Of a stretch of 64,000 nt of DNA, positions 1 to 12,233 are shown one piece after another; the stretch's first letter is position 1, and every line of letters starts with the position of its first letter. A model generated the notes under the pieces. That model did no database searches. It saw nothing but the letters and a program-made list of their open reading frames with translations, and was not told where the DNA came from. Position numbers and translations under genes: made by a program. The DNA is from Bilabrum cf. latius (Eukaryota > Bigyra: Bicosoecida > Bigyra > Bicosoecida): contig OZ237750.1 in assembly GCA_965178125.1 (NCBI GenBank), forward strand, positions 372,001 through 436,000, read 5' to 3'.

Positions 1-1
1 G

Positions 2-2524
2 CGCCAGCTAGATGTGCAGCGCAATGCTCGCCTGGAGGAGCAGGCCCGGGCCCTCGGCCACTCGATCTTCGCTCCGGGGGGCGACGCGGCGGCTAAGGAT
101 GGAGAGCTGCCGACGCTGGAGGACAAGGCCTTCGGGATCCCAGCACCGGCAGACCACCCCGTGCTCGGTTGCCTCCGCTGCGCGCTGTGCACCAGCAACC
201 TGCCGCTCGAAGACGTCAAGGAGCGCGACCCGTACCACTACCTCAGGGCGCCTATTGATCCGTGCCCGCCCACCAGGTCAGCTGGCTGGAAGCTCTACAA
301 GGTGGACAGCGGGACAGGCACTGTGCTCACGAGAATCCAGTGCCTCCGAGCTCTTCAGAACGTCCTGACTGCCCCTGAAAAAGAAGGTGGTGCTGCGCTG
401 CCCCTCGACGCCGGTCAGAAATGGCTGGTGAAGATCTTCGCCCACCCGGATGAGGAGGAGAGGGAGCGCCTTGAGAACTACTGGTTGATGTGCTTCTCCT
501 GCCCTTGGAACCAGCCAATCGACGCAATCAGAGAGTACGCAGGAGAGAAAGTGGCTTTCCTGAACTTCTTCACGGCGTATCTGACCTACAGCCTCGCGTT
601 CCCTACCGTGATCGGCCTGGCGCTGTTCGTCAACCAGGTGCTGTTCGAGGCCCCCGGTGTCATCTGGGCCCCCATCTACGCTGCGGTTGTGTCGCTCTGG
701 GCTGCGCTCATGTACGAGTTCTACAAACGCGCTGAGAACAACACCTCGCAGAAATGGGGCATGACAGGTTTCAAGCAGCGCGCCGCCATGCGGCGTGAAT
801 ACTTGGATGCGGACTGGGTAGAGAACACGAGGTCACCGGTGACCGGGCTCCCTGGGCACGTGGTCGCGAACCAGTGCTGGAAGGGCATCCGCAGCTGCTT
901 CTCGTCGAGCGTGTTTTCCCTGCTGCTCGGCATCGTGATCGTGACCTTCATCTCGACTTTCTTGGCGAGGATTTACCTGGTCAGGGCCGAAGAGGATGGC
1001 GACATCGAGGAGAACTGGGGCGGGTACGCCGCGAGCATCATCAACGCAGTGGTGATCGCCTTGCTGTCCTTCGTCTACAACCAGCTTGCCCAGCTGCTGA
1101 CCAGCTTCGAGGTGCAGCCCACCGACCTCGCGCACGAGGAATCACTCATTGTGAAAGGGTGCTCCTTCCAACTCATCAACAGCTTCTTCCCGCTCATCTA
1201 CGTGGCGTTCATCAAGCCAAGTGTTAGGAGCCTCTATGGTGTGGAGTCCGAGGGCTGCCAGCTCAACGAGAACGGGGAGCCAGATTGCCTCGCTGAGCTG
1301 CAGTCCCAGCTCGCGATCCTCGTCATCACGCGGCTCATCGTCAACAACATCATGGCACTTGCCAATCCGTACATCTTCCCCACTGTGATGTGGTTGCTAC
1401 GCCGACTGTTTTGCCTGCAGTGCGGGTGTATCCTCGGCGAGGATCTGGGTGCGGCTCACCCGCGGGAGAGTCCAGCAGACAGGGAGGCCAGGAGGGTGCA
1501 ATTCAGCACGTACGACCAGACCATGGAGCAGCTGATCCTGTTTGGATACGCTTCGCTGTTCGTCTCGGCCTTTCCTCTAGCGCCACTGATCTGCCTGCTG
1601 TCCAACTACATCGAGCTCCGCGTGGATGCGATCACCTTCCTGCACTACAGCGCTCGCCCGCTGCCCGCTGGCGCCTCCGGCATCGGGGCTTGGGGTCGGT
1701 TCGTCGGCCTCGTGTCGTTCGCGTCCTGTGCGACGAACCTCGGTGTGACGATTTTCACGAACCCGGAGCCGCTCTTCGGCGAATCTGACCTCGGCACTCG
1801 CACCGCGGTGTTTATCGTCGCGGAGCACGTGCTGCTGCTGTCCGTCTTTGTCATCGCCGGTTGGATCGGGGACGTGCCGCAGCTCACGCTGAATCGCGCT
1901 GCCAGGAACGAGTACCTGCAGGCAAAGCACCTCAAAGGCGACATCGACAGCCTCGACGACGTCCTCGTCGCGTCTGGTGTGGTGCCCACGCTGGCCGACG
2001 CAGCCGCTGAGGTGGCTGCGGCGGAGGGTGTGGCGGGCACAGAGGGCACCGTGGAGCAAGGCGATGAGGACGGAGATCTTTCGACCGACATGCTGCGACG
2101 GAGGACCACCGATGCCGACAGCCTGAGAAAGCTACAGGGGATCGGCGGTCTCTCAGTACGTCTGCAAGTAGGCCACGCAGTGGGGGACAGCGAGTCTGGG
2201 GAAGGCGGGGGTGAAGAGGGGCAGCAGAGGGACCTGGTGGAGCGAACTCGCGTGGTGTCTTTGGCGCACGTGGACGTGCCCGCGCTTCGGCAGACAATAG
2301 AGCTCGCAGGTACGGCCTTGATCGGATCCTCGGCCTACTCGAGCACTGTACTGCGCGCACCATCGGTTGAGTCTGGCTTCAACTCGCATTTCGCAACCAA
2401 GAGCGATACTCCAGGCGGAGGCAAGCCCGAGGTCGGGGCGAAGCTGGACATGGCTCTAACTGGCACTAGCATCGGCGGGTCTGGGGCGGGCGGACGCGGG
2501 GGTGCCGCGGCAGCAGAGTAGTAA
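2..2524 (+). CDS. Anoctamin (TMEM16) family channel or scramblase, 5' truncated
   Basis: The frame is open at the left edge, so the N-terminus is missing; about 840 residues remain. It is recognised as an anoctamin from the order of membrane segments and motifs: 'GEKVAFLNFF' entering the first helix, 'KRAENN..QKWGM' after helix 2, and the helix 7/8 block 'FPLAPLICLLSNYIELRVDA'. Family members are dimeric plasma-membrane or ER proteins that conduct chloride or scramble lipids, usually gated by calcium. Of the acidic calcium ligands, the helix 8 pair (E and D of 'IELRVDA') and one helix 7 Glu ('TMEQL') are present, while the other helix 7 Glu appears as Gln and the helix 6 Glu as Ala. A soluble tail of about 190 residues follows. 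The coding sequence runs through a TAG (2519-2521) straight into TAA (2522-2524). Whether it is a channel or a scramblase cannot be told. Confidence 0.88.
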
Positions 2525-2614
2525 CTTGTAGTAGCCACATAGGCGTATCTCGTGCGTGATTTGACAAGTGGGGCTATGTCGACTCTCTGGCGTACAAAAT
2601 CACGGTGATAAAAG

Positions 2615-5600
2615 TCATAATCGGTGTCGGATTAAAGGCAAGTTGTGGCATTTACAAAGCAGCAATACTCATGCCTCTTCTTCATCAAAAGCAGACAGTA
2701 TCAGACCATCCGCAACTCGAGTGAGTGTGCCTGCTGCAACCCACACAACTGGGGACCAGCCGAGGCCAAGGAGAAGCCGGCTGAAGTCGCTTGGCCAGCC
2801 ATGCACACCCAGCCCGTCTACGAGGCAGCACATGTAGCAGAGCCCGAGCTAGAGCCCATACGTGCTCAGCGCCATTCGGATTGCTTTTCCGCGTACCTTA
2901 AGCCCGCACACGTCGAGGACAACGATCGAAGCATCGCCATGCCGATCAAGCTGGTCGTCCTACTCCACATGAAGCCTGTCTTTGACTTTTGGAATCGAAA
3001 GAAGCGTGTGTATGAATCCCCGTGGAGTCGGTGTCAAGTGAGCAATCAGCGGCACCCATATGAGCAGCACGGAAGCAATCGTGGGCTGCAACAGTCCCCA
3101 CCACGTCGTGTCTTGCAACGCAACCACGGTCGAAATGCCGCCGCTGGCCTCCTCGCGCACGGCAACCGCGTGCCTCAGCCCGCAGAATCGCATGTCAATC
3201 CTGTCTGCACTACCAACCGAGCGCACGCTGCCACTGCCGACCTAACGGCTACCACCTGCTTGCATAGAGTCAGCAACCTGGGAAGCATCAAGGACAAGGT
3301 CTCCTACAATTCTAGAGCACTCTCCGATGCTGAAATACCCGCCTCCCTGGCTCCCTACCCAGTCACCGAGGGTATGCACCACCCTAGGAAACGTTGGCTC
3401 GGTGGCATAGGCCTGGTCTCCCACGAATAGCCGAAGGACAACTCGAAATGGAGCTGTCAGAGCAGCGAATACAGGCGAACCGCCCGAGGGATCTCCAGGA
3501 TTTGCTGCCTACTCGCTTGGCTCCGCTGAAACCGTCTCGCCGCCTTGCAGGCCCTGCACAGCCGGTGACGACTCTTCCCAGCTGCCAGCATTCACGCACC
3601 GCACGATACCATTCCCGGCGTCCAAGTGTGCGAAGATACCAGAGGCTGCGTCGGTCTCATTGCGCTCCATTGTATGCCCCATGCGAGCAAGTGACGATCG
3701 CAGCGCATCTTCGCTGCACTCTCTGCTGTACTTGCGCGCGATCCCGGGATCGCTCATTCGGGCGACGTGGTGCATCGATGCAGACAGGGCAGAGAGAACA
3801 TTGAAGTGCGCGAGCAGTCTCAACGGTGACTGCTGCCACTCCTGGTACCCAGTCCTGGCGCCTGCAACGAGGGCGTCTGAAGGCATGCCCGAGTGGTCGA
3901 CCGAGATGGCTAGCAGCGCACCGAGCAGGAACAAGCAGAGGGTTCCGCCCGCTGATTTGATCGCTCCAATGATCATCTGCATTGCAACGCTAAGGACAGA
4001 GAAACAGCCCCATATCGCGTCTTGTGCAGCTGCCATGCTAAGCCTTGACCCGTTCCCTGGCCTCCTGCCGACAGCGTTCATACGCAGCCCAGCATAAAGC
4101 TGGGTCAGCCCAGCTAGGACCATGGACACACCGACAATTCCTGCCAGCAGCAGCGGGCACTGATACACTCTCAATGGGACCAGGAAGTACACTGCCTAAG
4201 CTGCAAAGGCCTGCCCGTGGAGCTCGATAGAAAGAGGAGCCTGTCTGAGAGTACCCGCTGGCTCGTCCCTAGGCAGGCCCCACTCCATGCCAACTGCCAG
4301 CGCTGGTGTGGTTTTCAATGCGCTTTCTACCTCTATCCCAGTTAAATTCAATCGATTCAAGCTTGCATCCGCGGAGGCGGGCCAGATCGAGGCGTCGGAC
4401 CCGCCCTCTGTGACGGGGACTCTAACGATTGAGCCAAGGATCGGGCTCAGGGAAGCGAGGTCGCCACTGTAGTACCAATCCAACGATAGAAGTAGAGCTA
4501 GGCAGGTGATGGCTGCAGTGACGGCTGGCACCACGAAATGCGATGCCCATGCTGCTCTGAGCATACCGCCGATGCCAACGCTCACAATGGAAGCCATTAC
4601 CACAGCAAAGATGACGACCGGCGCAACCACAAAGGAGTAGAACTCGATGGTTGCTTGGAGGTCATTCCCATGGATGCCAGCCGCCAGCGAAGACGTAGAC
4701 TGCCTGCCAACAGCTGCAGCTGCATCAGAGGCAGACAGCGTCGAGGCGCTGTGAATCCACGTCGCTGAAGGGCCCACATGGCGCGGAAAGTGAGACCCGA
4801 GACCCAGACTTGCAATGGGCATCGAAGGATAAAATACCGAACTAGGTGGCTGCGCCTCCTTGTCGTGATAGCGGGAATGGCTATTTCTGCTCGTGGTGCT
4901 GGCACTCTCTGATTGGCGGCTTGACCCCACAGAGGCAGATGAGGAGGTGCTGCCGCTAGTGCGACCCGAGAGCAGCCATACAGAACCAGCCGCAGCACCT
5001 GGCACACCGCCTGGGGCAATCCCTTGACCTATACTGCCCACGCTGCTGCGTGTGCTTCGAGGATCGTAGAGCATGCCACCGGCGGGATCGCTGGCAGCAT
5101 CCCAATCCAGACTCTGCATGCTACCGCTTGCAGCGACCCGCGCAATGATAAGGAGATGCCTAAGATACGCGATTCTGCCTTCGTGCCCGACAGCTGGTAG
5201 TAACCCTTTGCAGCTGCCCTAGGTTCCCGTGCCGTGCTGGCAGTCGTCCAGCGTGTCCTGAAGTACAGCCACATAGCTTGGCACAGCCGGGCTGGCTGCA
5301 GTTACAACCGATCCCGGCGACTCTGGGGAAGGAATCGTGTCCAGCGCCAGAGCTTTGCCTGCTTCCTGTTCTAATTCTGTCTAGTTTGACCTTGTCTGGG
5401 CGATAGTCTCATCTGGCTTGGTGCTGGCAGCAGCAAGCACCACCGCACTCGCAGATACAGAGGCTTTGGCAGACGCGACGATATTTCCCAGTGGCATCTT
5501 GCACTGGGAGCATATCGCCTTCGATGTTCCCTGCCAGAAATCCGTCCTGCTCCACGCGCTCGCCCCACCCGTCAGGCACGAATCCGTCCAAGGGTTCACC

Positions 5601-6175
5601 GCCATCCCAGCCGCATCTGCAGACTCTGTCGGTGTGGGTAGTAATGAGGATTGCATACTAACTAAAATAACTGTAACCACCGCACACGCGCACACAAGCA
5701 CTGCAGCTCCAAGGTGCGTGGCCAGCAGTCTGGGAACCGCAGGGAAGCTGGACTGCAGCGATGGAACCACAAGCGAGGGTAGCCCCCTACCAACAGATCG
5801 AATGAAACGAACGAACTACCAAAAGCTCAGTTCTGTAGATTTTGGCGCATCTTTGCTTTCCTGTCTGTCTGCACTAGACTCTGCCTGTTCAGATTCTCCC
5901 TAGCGCTTCACGTCTCGCAGGGTCGCATGTTTGCGTATTGTGGCCTCAAGTAACCTCCTGCTTTCTGAAGCACGGAATTCTGCTGCTTCAAGTCTCTTTT
6001 TAAGCTCCGCAACTTCACTCTTGCTTTCCTTCAATCGACGAATCAGTGCTGTAGAAGCTGATTGGGATGCTTGCAATGCAGAAAACAGGCTTGGAGGGCC
6101 ATCCGACGGTTCCGATAATACACCATTATCACGTATTGCCACTTGCCGTCCTTTAACGTCGCTGAAATCGTCCAT
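2615..6175 (-). CDS. Unknown polytopic membrane protein, coiled-coil N-terminus, 9 in-frame TAGs
   Basis: With TAG read as sense, one frame runs uninterrupted from ATG 6175 to TGA 2615, about 1,186 residues. In-frame TAGs lie at 5900, 5816, 5381, 5219, 4196, 3509, 3242, 2960 and 2849 (lowest base). The N-terminus holds a basic/acidic coiled coil (about residues 40-90, 'LKKRLEAAEFRASESRRLL'). A membrane segment follows near 150-173, then a long Ser/Gly-rich soluble region, paired segments near 510-570, further segments near 670-757 ('LLLAGIVGVSMVLAG', 'LCLFLLGALLAIS') and a last one near 1030. I recognise no family. Upstream of 6175 there is only a TTG-started extension before a TGA. It is convergent with the anoctamin gene (90 bp apart) and divergent from the LRR gene. 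Undetected introns in the last 100 codons remain possible. Confidence 0.72.
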
Positions 6176-6303
6176 GAACTTCGATCGAAATGATCCAGTT
6201 GACGTTCGTGAAATGGCACGCAACCGCGAAAAAGTGTTGAATTCGTGTGATGCTCACTGCTTGATACAGAATGGAACCCTCACATGGTTAGGAACCTGTT
6301 GAT

Positions 6304-9300
6304 ATGTCAAAAAGTTCCACTGAAGTGGCTTCTGCCTTGCCATCGAAGGTGAAGGGTAGCTTGGACAGGCTGCTGAGATGGCAGAAGCGCCCTAGGGCTG
6401 CGGCAAGTCAACCCCTGAATACAGGGTTTTCTGAGGGTGATGGAAGCTATTGGGACCGATGGATCGGATCACCTAAGCCTGCAAACTTGGGTGAAGGGTT
6501 TCGACGGGTATCGTGAGTTTTACAGACGTGGATATGCTGGTGCTAGCAGCAACAAGCGTGGAGCCGTGATGGTACCGATTCTAGCCCCATTGGTTGACCG
6601 ACATCGCAGGGGTGGATTTAAGGCGTCTAAGACTCCAGCTTCAATGCCGCGGCATATATCTACCGGGGACTTTTCTCACAGTGGCCGGCGACGAAGCGTA
6701 GTCTAGTCTTCTTTGCTTGACCGACTTGCGAACAACTTCGGGCTCGCTGCTGAGGCACAGAAAGACGAGGCACCAACGCTAGCATCAACGAAAAACCTGG
6801 GAAACCTCTCGTTTGTGGACCCTGCCTTGTACAGAATCGAGTAGGATGGATGGGTATCTGCATCAGAGCAAGCGCGAGCGCACAGGGACGCCGCGAGGAA
6901 GGCTAGACGCAGTGAACGAGCAGCAATCATCCCAGTCAGACCCACCAAAGATTCACAGGAAGGTGATATTTATGCGCACTATCGGTTTCAGAGACTCGCC
7001 GAGTCAGTGTACCCGGGCCTCCGGGAAGACGACGATGGGCTTGAATCTGTTACTTTTCCAGAGGGGCGACCGGCCTCAGCACCGGTATTCCCGAGGACAG
7101 CGGAGGCACAAGACAGCTACCTGCTATCACAGGGACACGGCACGATGCTACGACCGGCTGCTTTGCGGAAGTCTGCCGCTGCCTCTGCAATTGGCCCCGC
7201 AGAACCCGCACAGGGGCTTGGGTTACACAGTGGCACGCATCCCCAACAAGGGGTGCAACCCAAGCTGCTGGGCGAGCCAAGTTTAGAGTCAAAGATAGGC
7301 ACGATCATGCAATCGCATGTGAGAGTGTCAGGCACCGGCACGAGCGGGTCTCGCGCAGCTAGGAAACGGCAGAGCACGAGACTGTCCCTGCCCTTCGTTG
7401 GCTTGGATGGCTCGCAGCCCCAACAAGCTAGGCCAAGCACAGCGGAAGCAGATGCTGAAGTGTCTCTGTAGAGGAGGAGACAAATGCTGCACCAGGGGCT
7501 TTTCACAGTCACTGCAGCTCTTGGGGCTCGCGCAAAGAGGCTACACCAACAGGCCAAAGCCGGCCACTAGGACGTCCCCAACAAATGTGATCCGCCACGC
7601 TTATAGTGGCCAGAGAGCACAGTCGCTACGTATGTTGCACAGCAGCGAAAGACAGGGCTGAGACCGGAGGGGCTAATTGCAATGGCTAGACACGAAGTCG
7701 CAGCAAGCGAGGACATGGGCGCCGAGCCAGGGCAGGAGGTGGGCGGTCTAAAACGAACTTTGCGCGGTCTTGGGCCTACAGCTCAACACTTCGGTGCGAG
7801 TTCAAGCAGAAGAAGTACTTTGGTGAGGCTAGATTTGGCCCACATGAGCATTGGTTCACTGCGCTGTGCTGCCATCGCCAGAGGACTGCGGGCAGCTGGT
7901 ACTTCAACCGTCAGCCTCGAGTCGATCGACATGTCAAACAACAGGTTAAAAAGTGCTGATATCGGGGCACTGTGTGCGTGCATCGCAGCACACGCTAATC
8001 TTGGCCGCGTCAACTTCTCCTAGAATGACCTGCGCGCCACCATGTCTGACAGTCGCAAGCACGGGGATGCAAGCTCCAAACGCGGTCGTGGGCACCAAGT
8101 GAGCACGTACCCTCCTGGAGCAACTTTAGGCGAATTGTACAGCTATGAGTCACCGCTCGCGACAGAAGGCGTCCGAATGCTTTTGTTGCAGTGTTCGAAG
8201 CTGCAAGCTCTGGACCTAGGCCAGACGAATTTAGGGTTTGAAGCGGCGGCGGCGATCGCGCACTCGATTCCACGCGCAAAGGCCCTATCGACGCTAAGCC
8301 TTGCCGGAAATAGTATTGGGTCTGAGTGTCCCGAAGGTGGTTCTGGTGTGGAGGCTATCGGATCCATGTTCCGCGCCGTCTGCAGCTGCCCACAGCTCTG
8401 CTCACTTGACATTTCGAACAACGGGATCAGCAGCTAGCACTGGGAGGAGCTCCTGCAAGCACTCCAGCACGCCCACCACCTAACAGTGCTTGATATATCC
8501 TAGAATCGGCTTGGTATGGAGGGATCATGCGCATTGGCAGCCGATTTGCCCAATCTGCTTTCGTTGGAGCGTATTGTCCTTCGTCAAGCCGAGCTGGACG
8601 AAGGCCTCGCAGTGCTTGTTGCAAACGGCATTATGGCCTCCAGCAAGTTGAAGAGGGTGGAGATGGACGGAAACAGAGTAGGATCTCTGGCCGCCACGGC
8701 ATTGATGTATTGGTCGCTGCAGGAAGACCGCAGCATTGCCATGTCCAACTGTGGCTTACTCACCCCAATCAGTGGCAGCACGCACCTCTGGTGGACTTCC
8801 CCAGAGCACCTCCATGCTGTTCCGTAGGAGGATGACCCTGCCGCAGCGAGCTTGAAAGCTATTAGCCAGATAGAGATTGAGGATCCTGCGGGCTACTTCG
8901 AGTTGTTTGCGCTCCACCCTGTGTAGCGGTCCGTGGCGTGCATCCTGGCTAGGCTGTGCAAGCAGTGCAGATGCTACTCCCTGGAGGAAATGGAAATTCG
9001 ACCCTCTGGGAAGTTCGGAATTCCTTGTCCACGCACAATAAGTACCGATTCAGATCGCCTGCAGACCGGACGAAGCGCTCCAAACCCTGACTCTTTGCTA
9101 GAGTCTCTCCCCCTTACCGGCACATCCTTGGGTCAAACAGCCCAAGCTCAGATCATGCAAGAGATCCAAGAGCAGTCTCGCAGCTGGAGACGATCCATGC
9201 GAGAAGTTTTCCCCGGTGCAATGTATCCGATATCGTGCGGACCGGTGATCCGCCTTCGACTCCGTTTCAAGCCACGAGCCGAGGCATCGGAGGGCAGCAC

Positions 9301-11335
9301 TTCCTCGGCTACAGCAGACCATGTGATCGAGCAAGTCAAGCAGCTGATCCAGACCAATAGCTTCACAGAGGCAGAACGGGCCTGGATCGTGAAGCTCGCA
9401 TCAAGGAACGCGCTGTTTACCCCGGAATAGGCCAGGCAGCTCCTTGCAGTTGTGACGCAATCTGCGCTAGATGAAATGGATCCCGACCGCATTATGCCGG
9501 GCGTTCGCTTTTCGATTGCCAGGACTGCAGCCAGAGTGGTGGCAGGAGCTCATAGGCTGGATATCCTTCGCTCGCTAATGACGAGAATGAGTACGGAAGG
9601 AGGCGGAGCCAAACTGGTCAAAGCGGTAGTTGCTGCAGCCGACCGGCAGGCTGTGCGCCAAGAGCTCGGACAGCTCGCGTAGTTCGTTCCATCAAATCCA
9701 ACAGGCTCCTACTCTTTGCGCCTTTCCGATCAAAACGATCGCACTGTTCTGGAGCAGCTGCTTGCTGTGGAGAGTGAGTGCAAGCAACAGCTAAAGTCCA
9801 TCCCCAAGGAGTTCAGGAGGCACGACACGAGCCAGCACGGGGACATGTCAAACTTCCGGAACGTGACTCTGGACAAGAAGGCGTTCAGAATCGCCAAGGG
9901 AGCAACGCCTGTCTCGCTCATGAGACTCGGCACTCAGCTGGAATTCGACTTCGTGTCCACGATCCGACCAGCGCAGGACTCCAAAGTGTTCACGTCATGC
10001 CAGCTGTGCGAGTTGCTTGAGGGTCTGGACATGCTGCTGGCTTGTGAGGAGTCCAGCAAGGAAGTGAGCACAGCTAGACAAAAAGCAAGCAGTCACATAT
10101 CATCAGGAGCGTATACTAGTGCGTCAAGCAGGTTGCACGAAGATCCCGTCAGCATCGACCGTGATGACCTCGAGCAGTCCTTCCCACACCCAGAGCTGCT
10201 GTCGGCAAGTTTCACGCTTACCCTTCGCAAGTGGCAGCACTTCTATGAGGATAAGGGTGATCCCGTCGACATGTTCGCGCCTGCAATTGCAGGCGGCCTC
10301 GGCAGATCGGAGTCTCGAGCAGCCATAGCAGGCAGGAGCAGGAGGGGTCCGCTGGTCGGTGCAACCACCGGAGTGGGAGGAGCCGTGAGCCGGGGCAGGC
10401 CCACCTCGAGATCGAAGCCGCAAAAGAACGACGCTGGTAGCGTCGGTGATAGATCAAGGGCAGGATCGTCACCAGGATCAGCTGCAAAAGGGGGTGCAGC
10501 ACCCGGAGTCCAAGCCGGCTCGGGGACGGCAGGCCGCGGGCGTCGCTTCAGCGCCACACCAATGAGCCAACGCTCGACATCAGCAGGCGTTTCGTCGGGA
10601 GTCGGAGCAGCGCTGGGCATGATCGATCCTCTCGAGATAGGCATGCGTCGCATAGGGAACGCTCTCTTGTTTCTCCGCAAGATGACGTCACAGCTGTACC
10701 TGACCCACGAGCAGGCCATGGCGACCATCCAAGCTTTTCCGGCTCACCTTCCCTTTGCTAGGGTCGAAGCGGCCGTCGTGCTCTTCGGCCGGCTTCATGA
10801 CCTGCAGCACTTCTGGATCAGCGGCTTGAATCTGCTTGCGAACGAAGAGGCCACGGTGGAGCTCTTGAACAGACTAGGGTGGCTCAACGTCGCCAATCCG
10901 GACTACCCGGACCGTTACTTTGAGCTCGACCTCAGCTTCAGGGACGACAGAGAGGTCGCAGACGTGATGACCGTCCTTGCCGTGGCCGAACCAGGCGAGA
11001 ATTTCCTGGGGGAGGCGTTCGCGAACCCCAAGCCGATACCGGGTTGGGAGCTGCCAGAGTCGTGGTACACCACAGGGCCGCCCGAGTCAGGGCGACTGAA
11101 TTTCACCTACACCAGCAAGGGACCGGGGTGTATGGCAGACTGGGATACAAGAGCATCGCTGCGAAGGCGGTTTCTGGTCTTCAACAACTGGATCGACTGG
11201 GACCCGCTGAATTCGCCGAGCGTGCTGTCCGAGGAAGGTGGGCTCAGTGTGTCGGGCAGCAAAAGCTAGTTTTTGTTGTCAAACGGACTAGTGAACCGAG
11301 ACGTGGGGCAGGGCTAGGATGGCCTGCACTTCTAA
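6304..11335 (+). CDS. Leucine-rich-repeat protein with C-terminal DUF4476-like domain
   Basis: A single frame is open from 6425 to TAA 11333-11335 when TAG is sense (14 TAGs). ATG 6440 is a possible start. I prefer a 15-codon first exon (6304-6348) joined across a 76-nt intron (6349-6424), because it is in phase and removes a TGA at 6416. The middle (about residues 475-800) is ribonuclease-inhibitor-type LRRs: 'LQALDLGQTNLG', 'LSTLSLAGNSIG', 'LCSLDISNNGIS', 'LTVLDIS*NRLG'. Two TAGs sit at the variable residue before the conserved LRR Asn, where Gln is acceptable and Leu would be odd. A Gly/Ser/Arg-rich linker follows. Near 1440-1485 the pattern 'LTHEQAMATIQAFPAH..' then 'FARVEAAVVLFGRLHD' fits the DUF4476 repeat. 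It is probably a cytosolic scaffold; the function is unknown. Confidence 0.78.
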
Positions 11336-11495
11336 GCGGCGAATGCTGGAGTTAATTGTTCAAAAAAGTTTGCTAGAATCGAGATCCGACCCGGCGGAAT
11401 CACCGGAATGTGATGAGCGAATTCAACATCCACCGCATCTGTCAGTTTGTCAAAGGCTGCAATACATCTATCGCGCCCCTCTTAGTAGTAGACTT

Positions 11496-12035
11496 ATGAG
11501 GCGATTCGTTGGTAGAATTGCTCGTATTGGCGGGGCCTGTCAGACGCGTGCCATGGCGCCGCAAGTTCAATGTGCGATTCGCACAACTGCAACTACAAGC
11601 ACACCGCAGCTAGTCCGGAAGGGGTTCGTCATGAAAGTCAATAAGGGGTGCGAACAGGAATACAAACGCCGACATGACGAGATTTGGCCAGAACTTGCAG
11701 CAATGCTGAAGAAGGCGGGGGCGCAGAATTATTCCATATTTTTGAACCCAGCAACCAACCAGCTGTTCGCATATGTTGAACTTCGGGACGTCGAAGAGTG
11801 GGACAACTTAGCTAAAGACTAGGTGAGCATGTCTCTTTTTCAAGTCCTGGTTGAGTTGATCGTATATACCCATGCAATATCAGGATGATCGCACATGCCA
11901 GTTTTCGAATAGTTTTACATTCCTCCCGCGCAGATCGTCCAAAAGTGGTGGACTCACATGAAAGACATAATGCCTTCAAACGAAGATGGCAGCCCAGTAG
12001 CGGAGGACATCCATGAGGTTTTCCACCTTGCTTGA
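11496..12035 (+). CDS. rhaM: L-rhamnose mutarotase
   Basis: This small enzyme interconverts the alpha and beta anomers of L-rhamnose. Exon 1 is 11496-11822; the intron is 11823-11933 (GTGAGC...CGCAG); exon 2 is 11934-12035, ending at TGA; 142 residues in all. The family core is 'RKGFVMKVN', 'YKRRHDEIWPEL' (with the Tyr and His used in catalysis in E. coli RhaM), 'GAQNYSIFL', then, across the intron, 'VQKWWTHMKDIMPSN' and the C-terminal 'EVFHLA'. The last codon of exon 1 is TAG, directly before the splice donor; bacterial relatives carry a polar residue there. The first 45 residues are Arg/Ser/Thr-rich without acids and look like a mitochondrial targeting peptide. A later Met at 11553 could be the mature or alternative start. 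Such genes in protists are often of bacterial origin, but the intron and shared code show this copy is resident. Confidence 0.92.
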
Positions 12036-12233
12036 ATGTCACCTACTACTGATCTGAACATGCTGCTTGCCGTACACAACTATATGAGATATACCAGTGC
12101 AGCAAATATAGAGTTAAAACACAGCTGATCACCACACGGTATTCTTGCACCGGCCTGCAATCCTCGCATATGCCAACAAGGACAGAGACTCCTGATGAGA
12201 CACACGGGGGACCATCTTTTCAAGGACGTGTCG

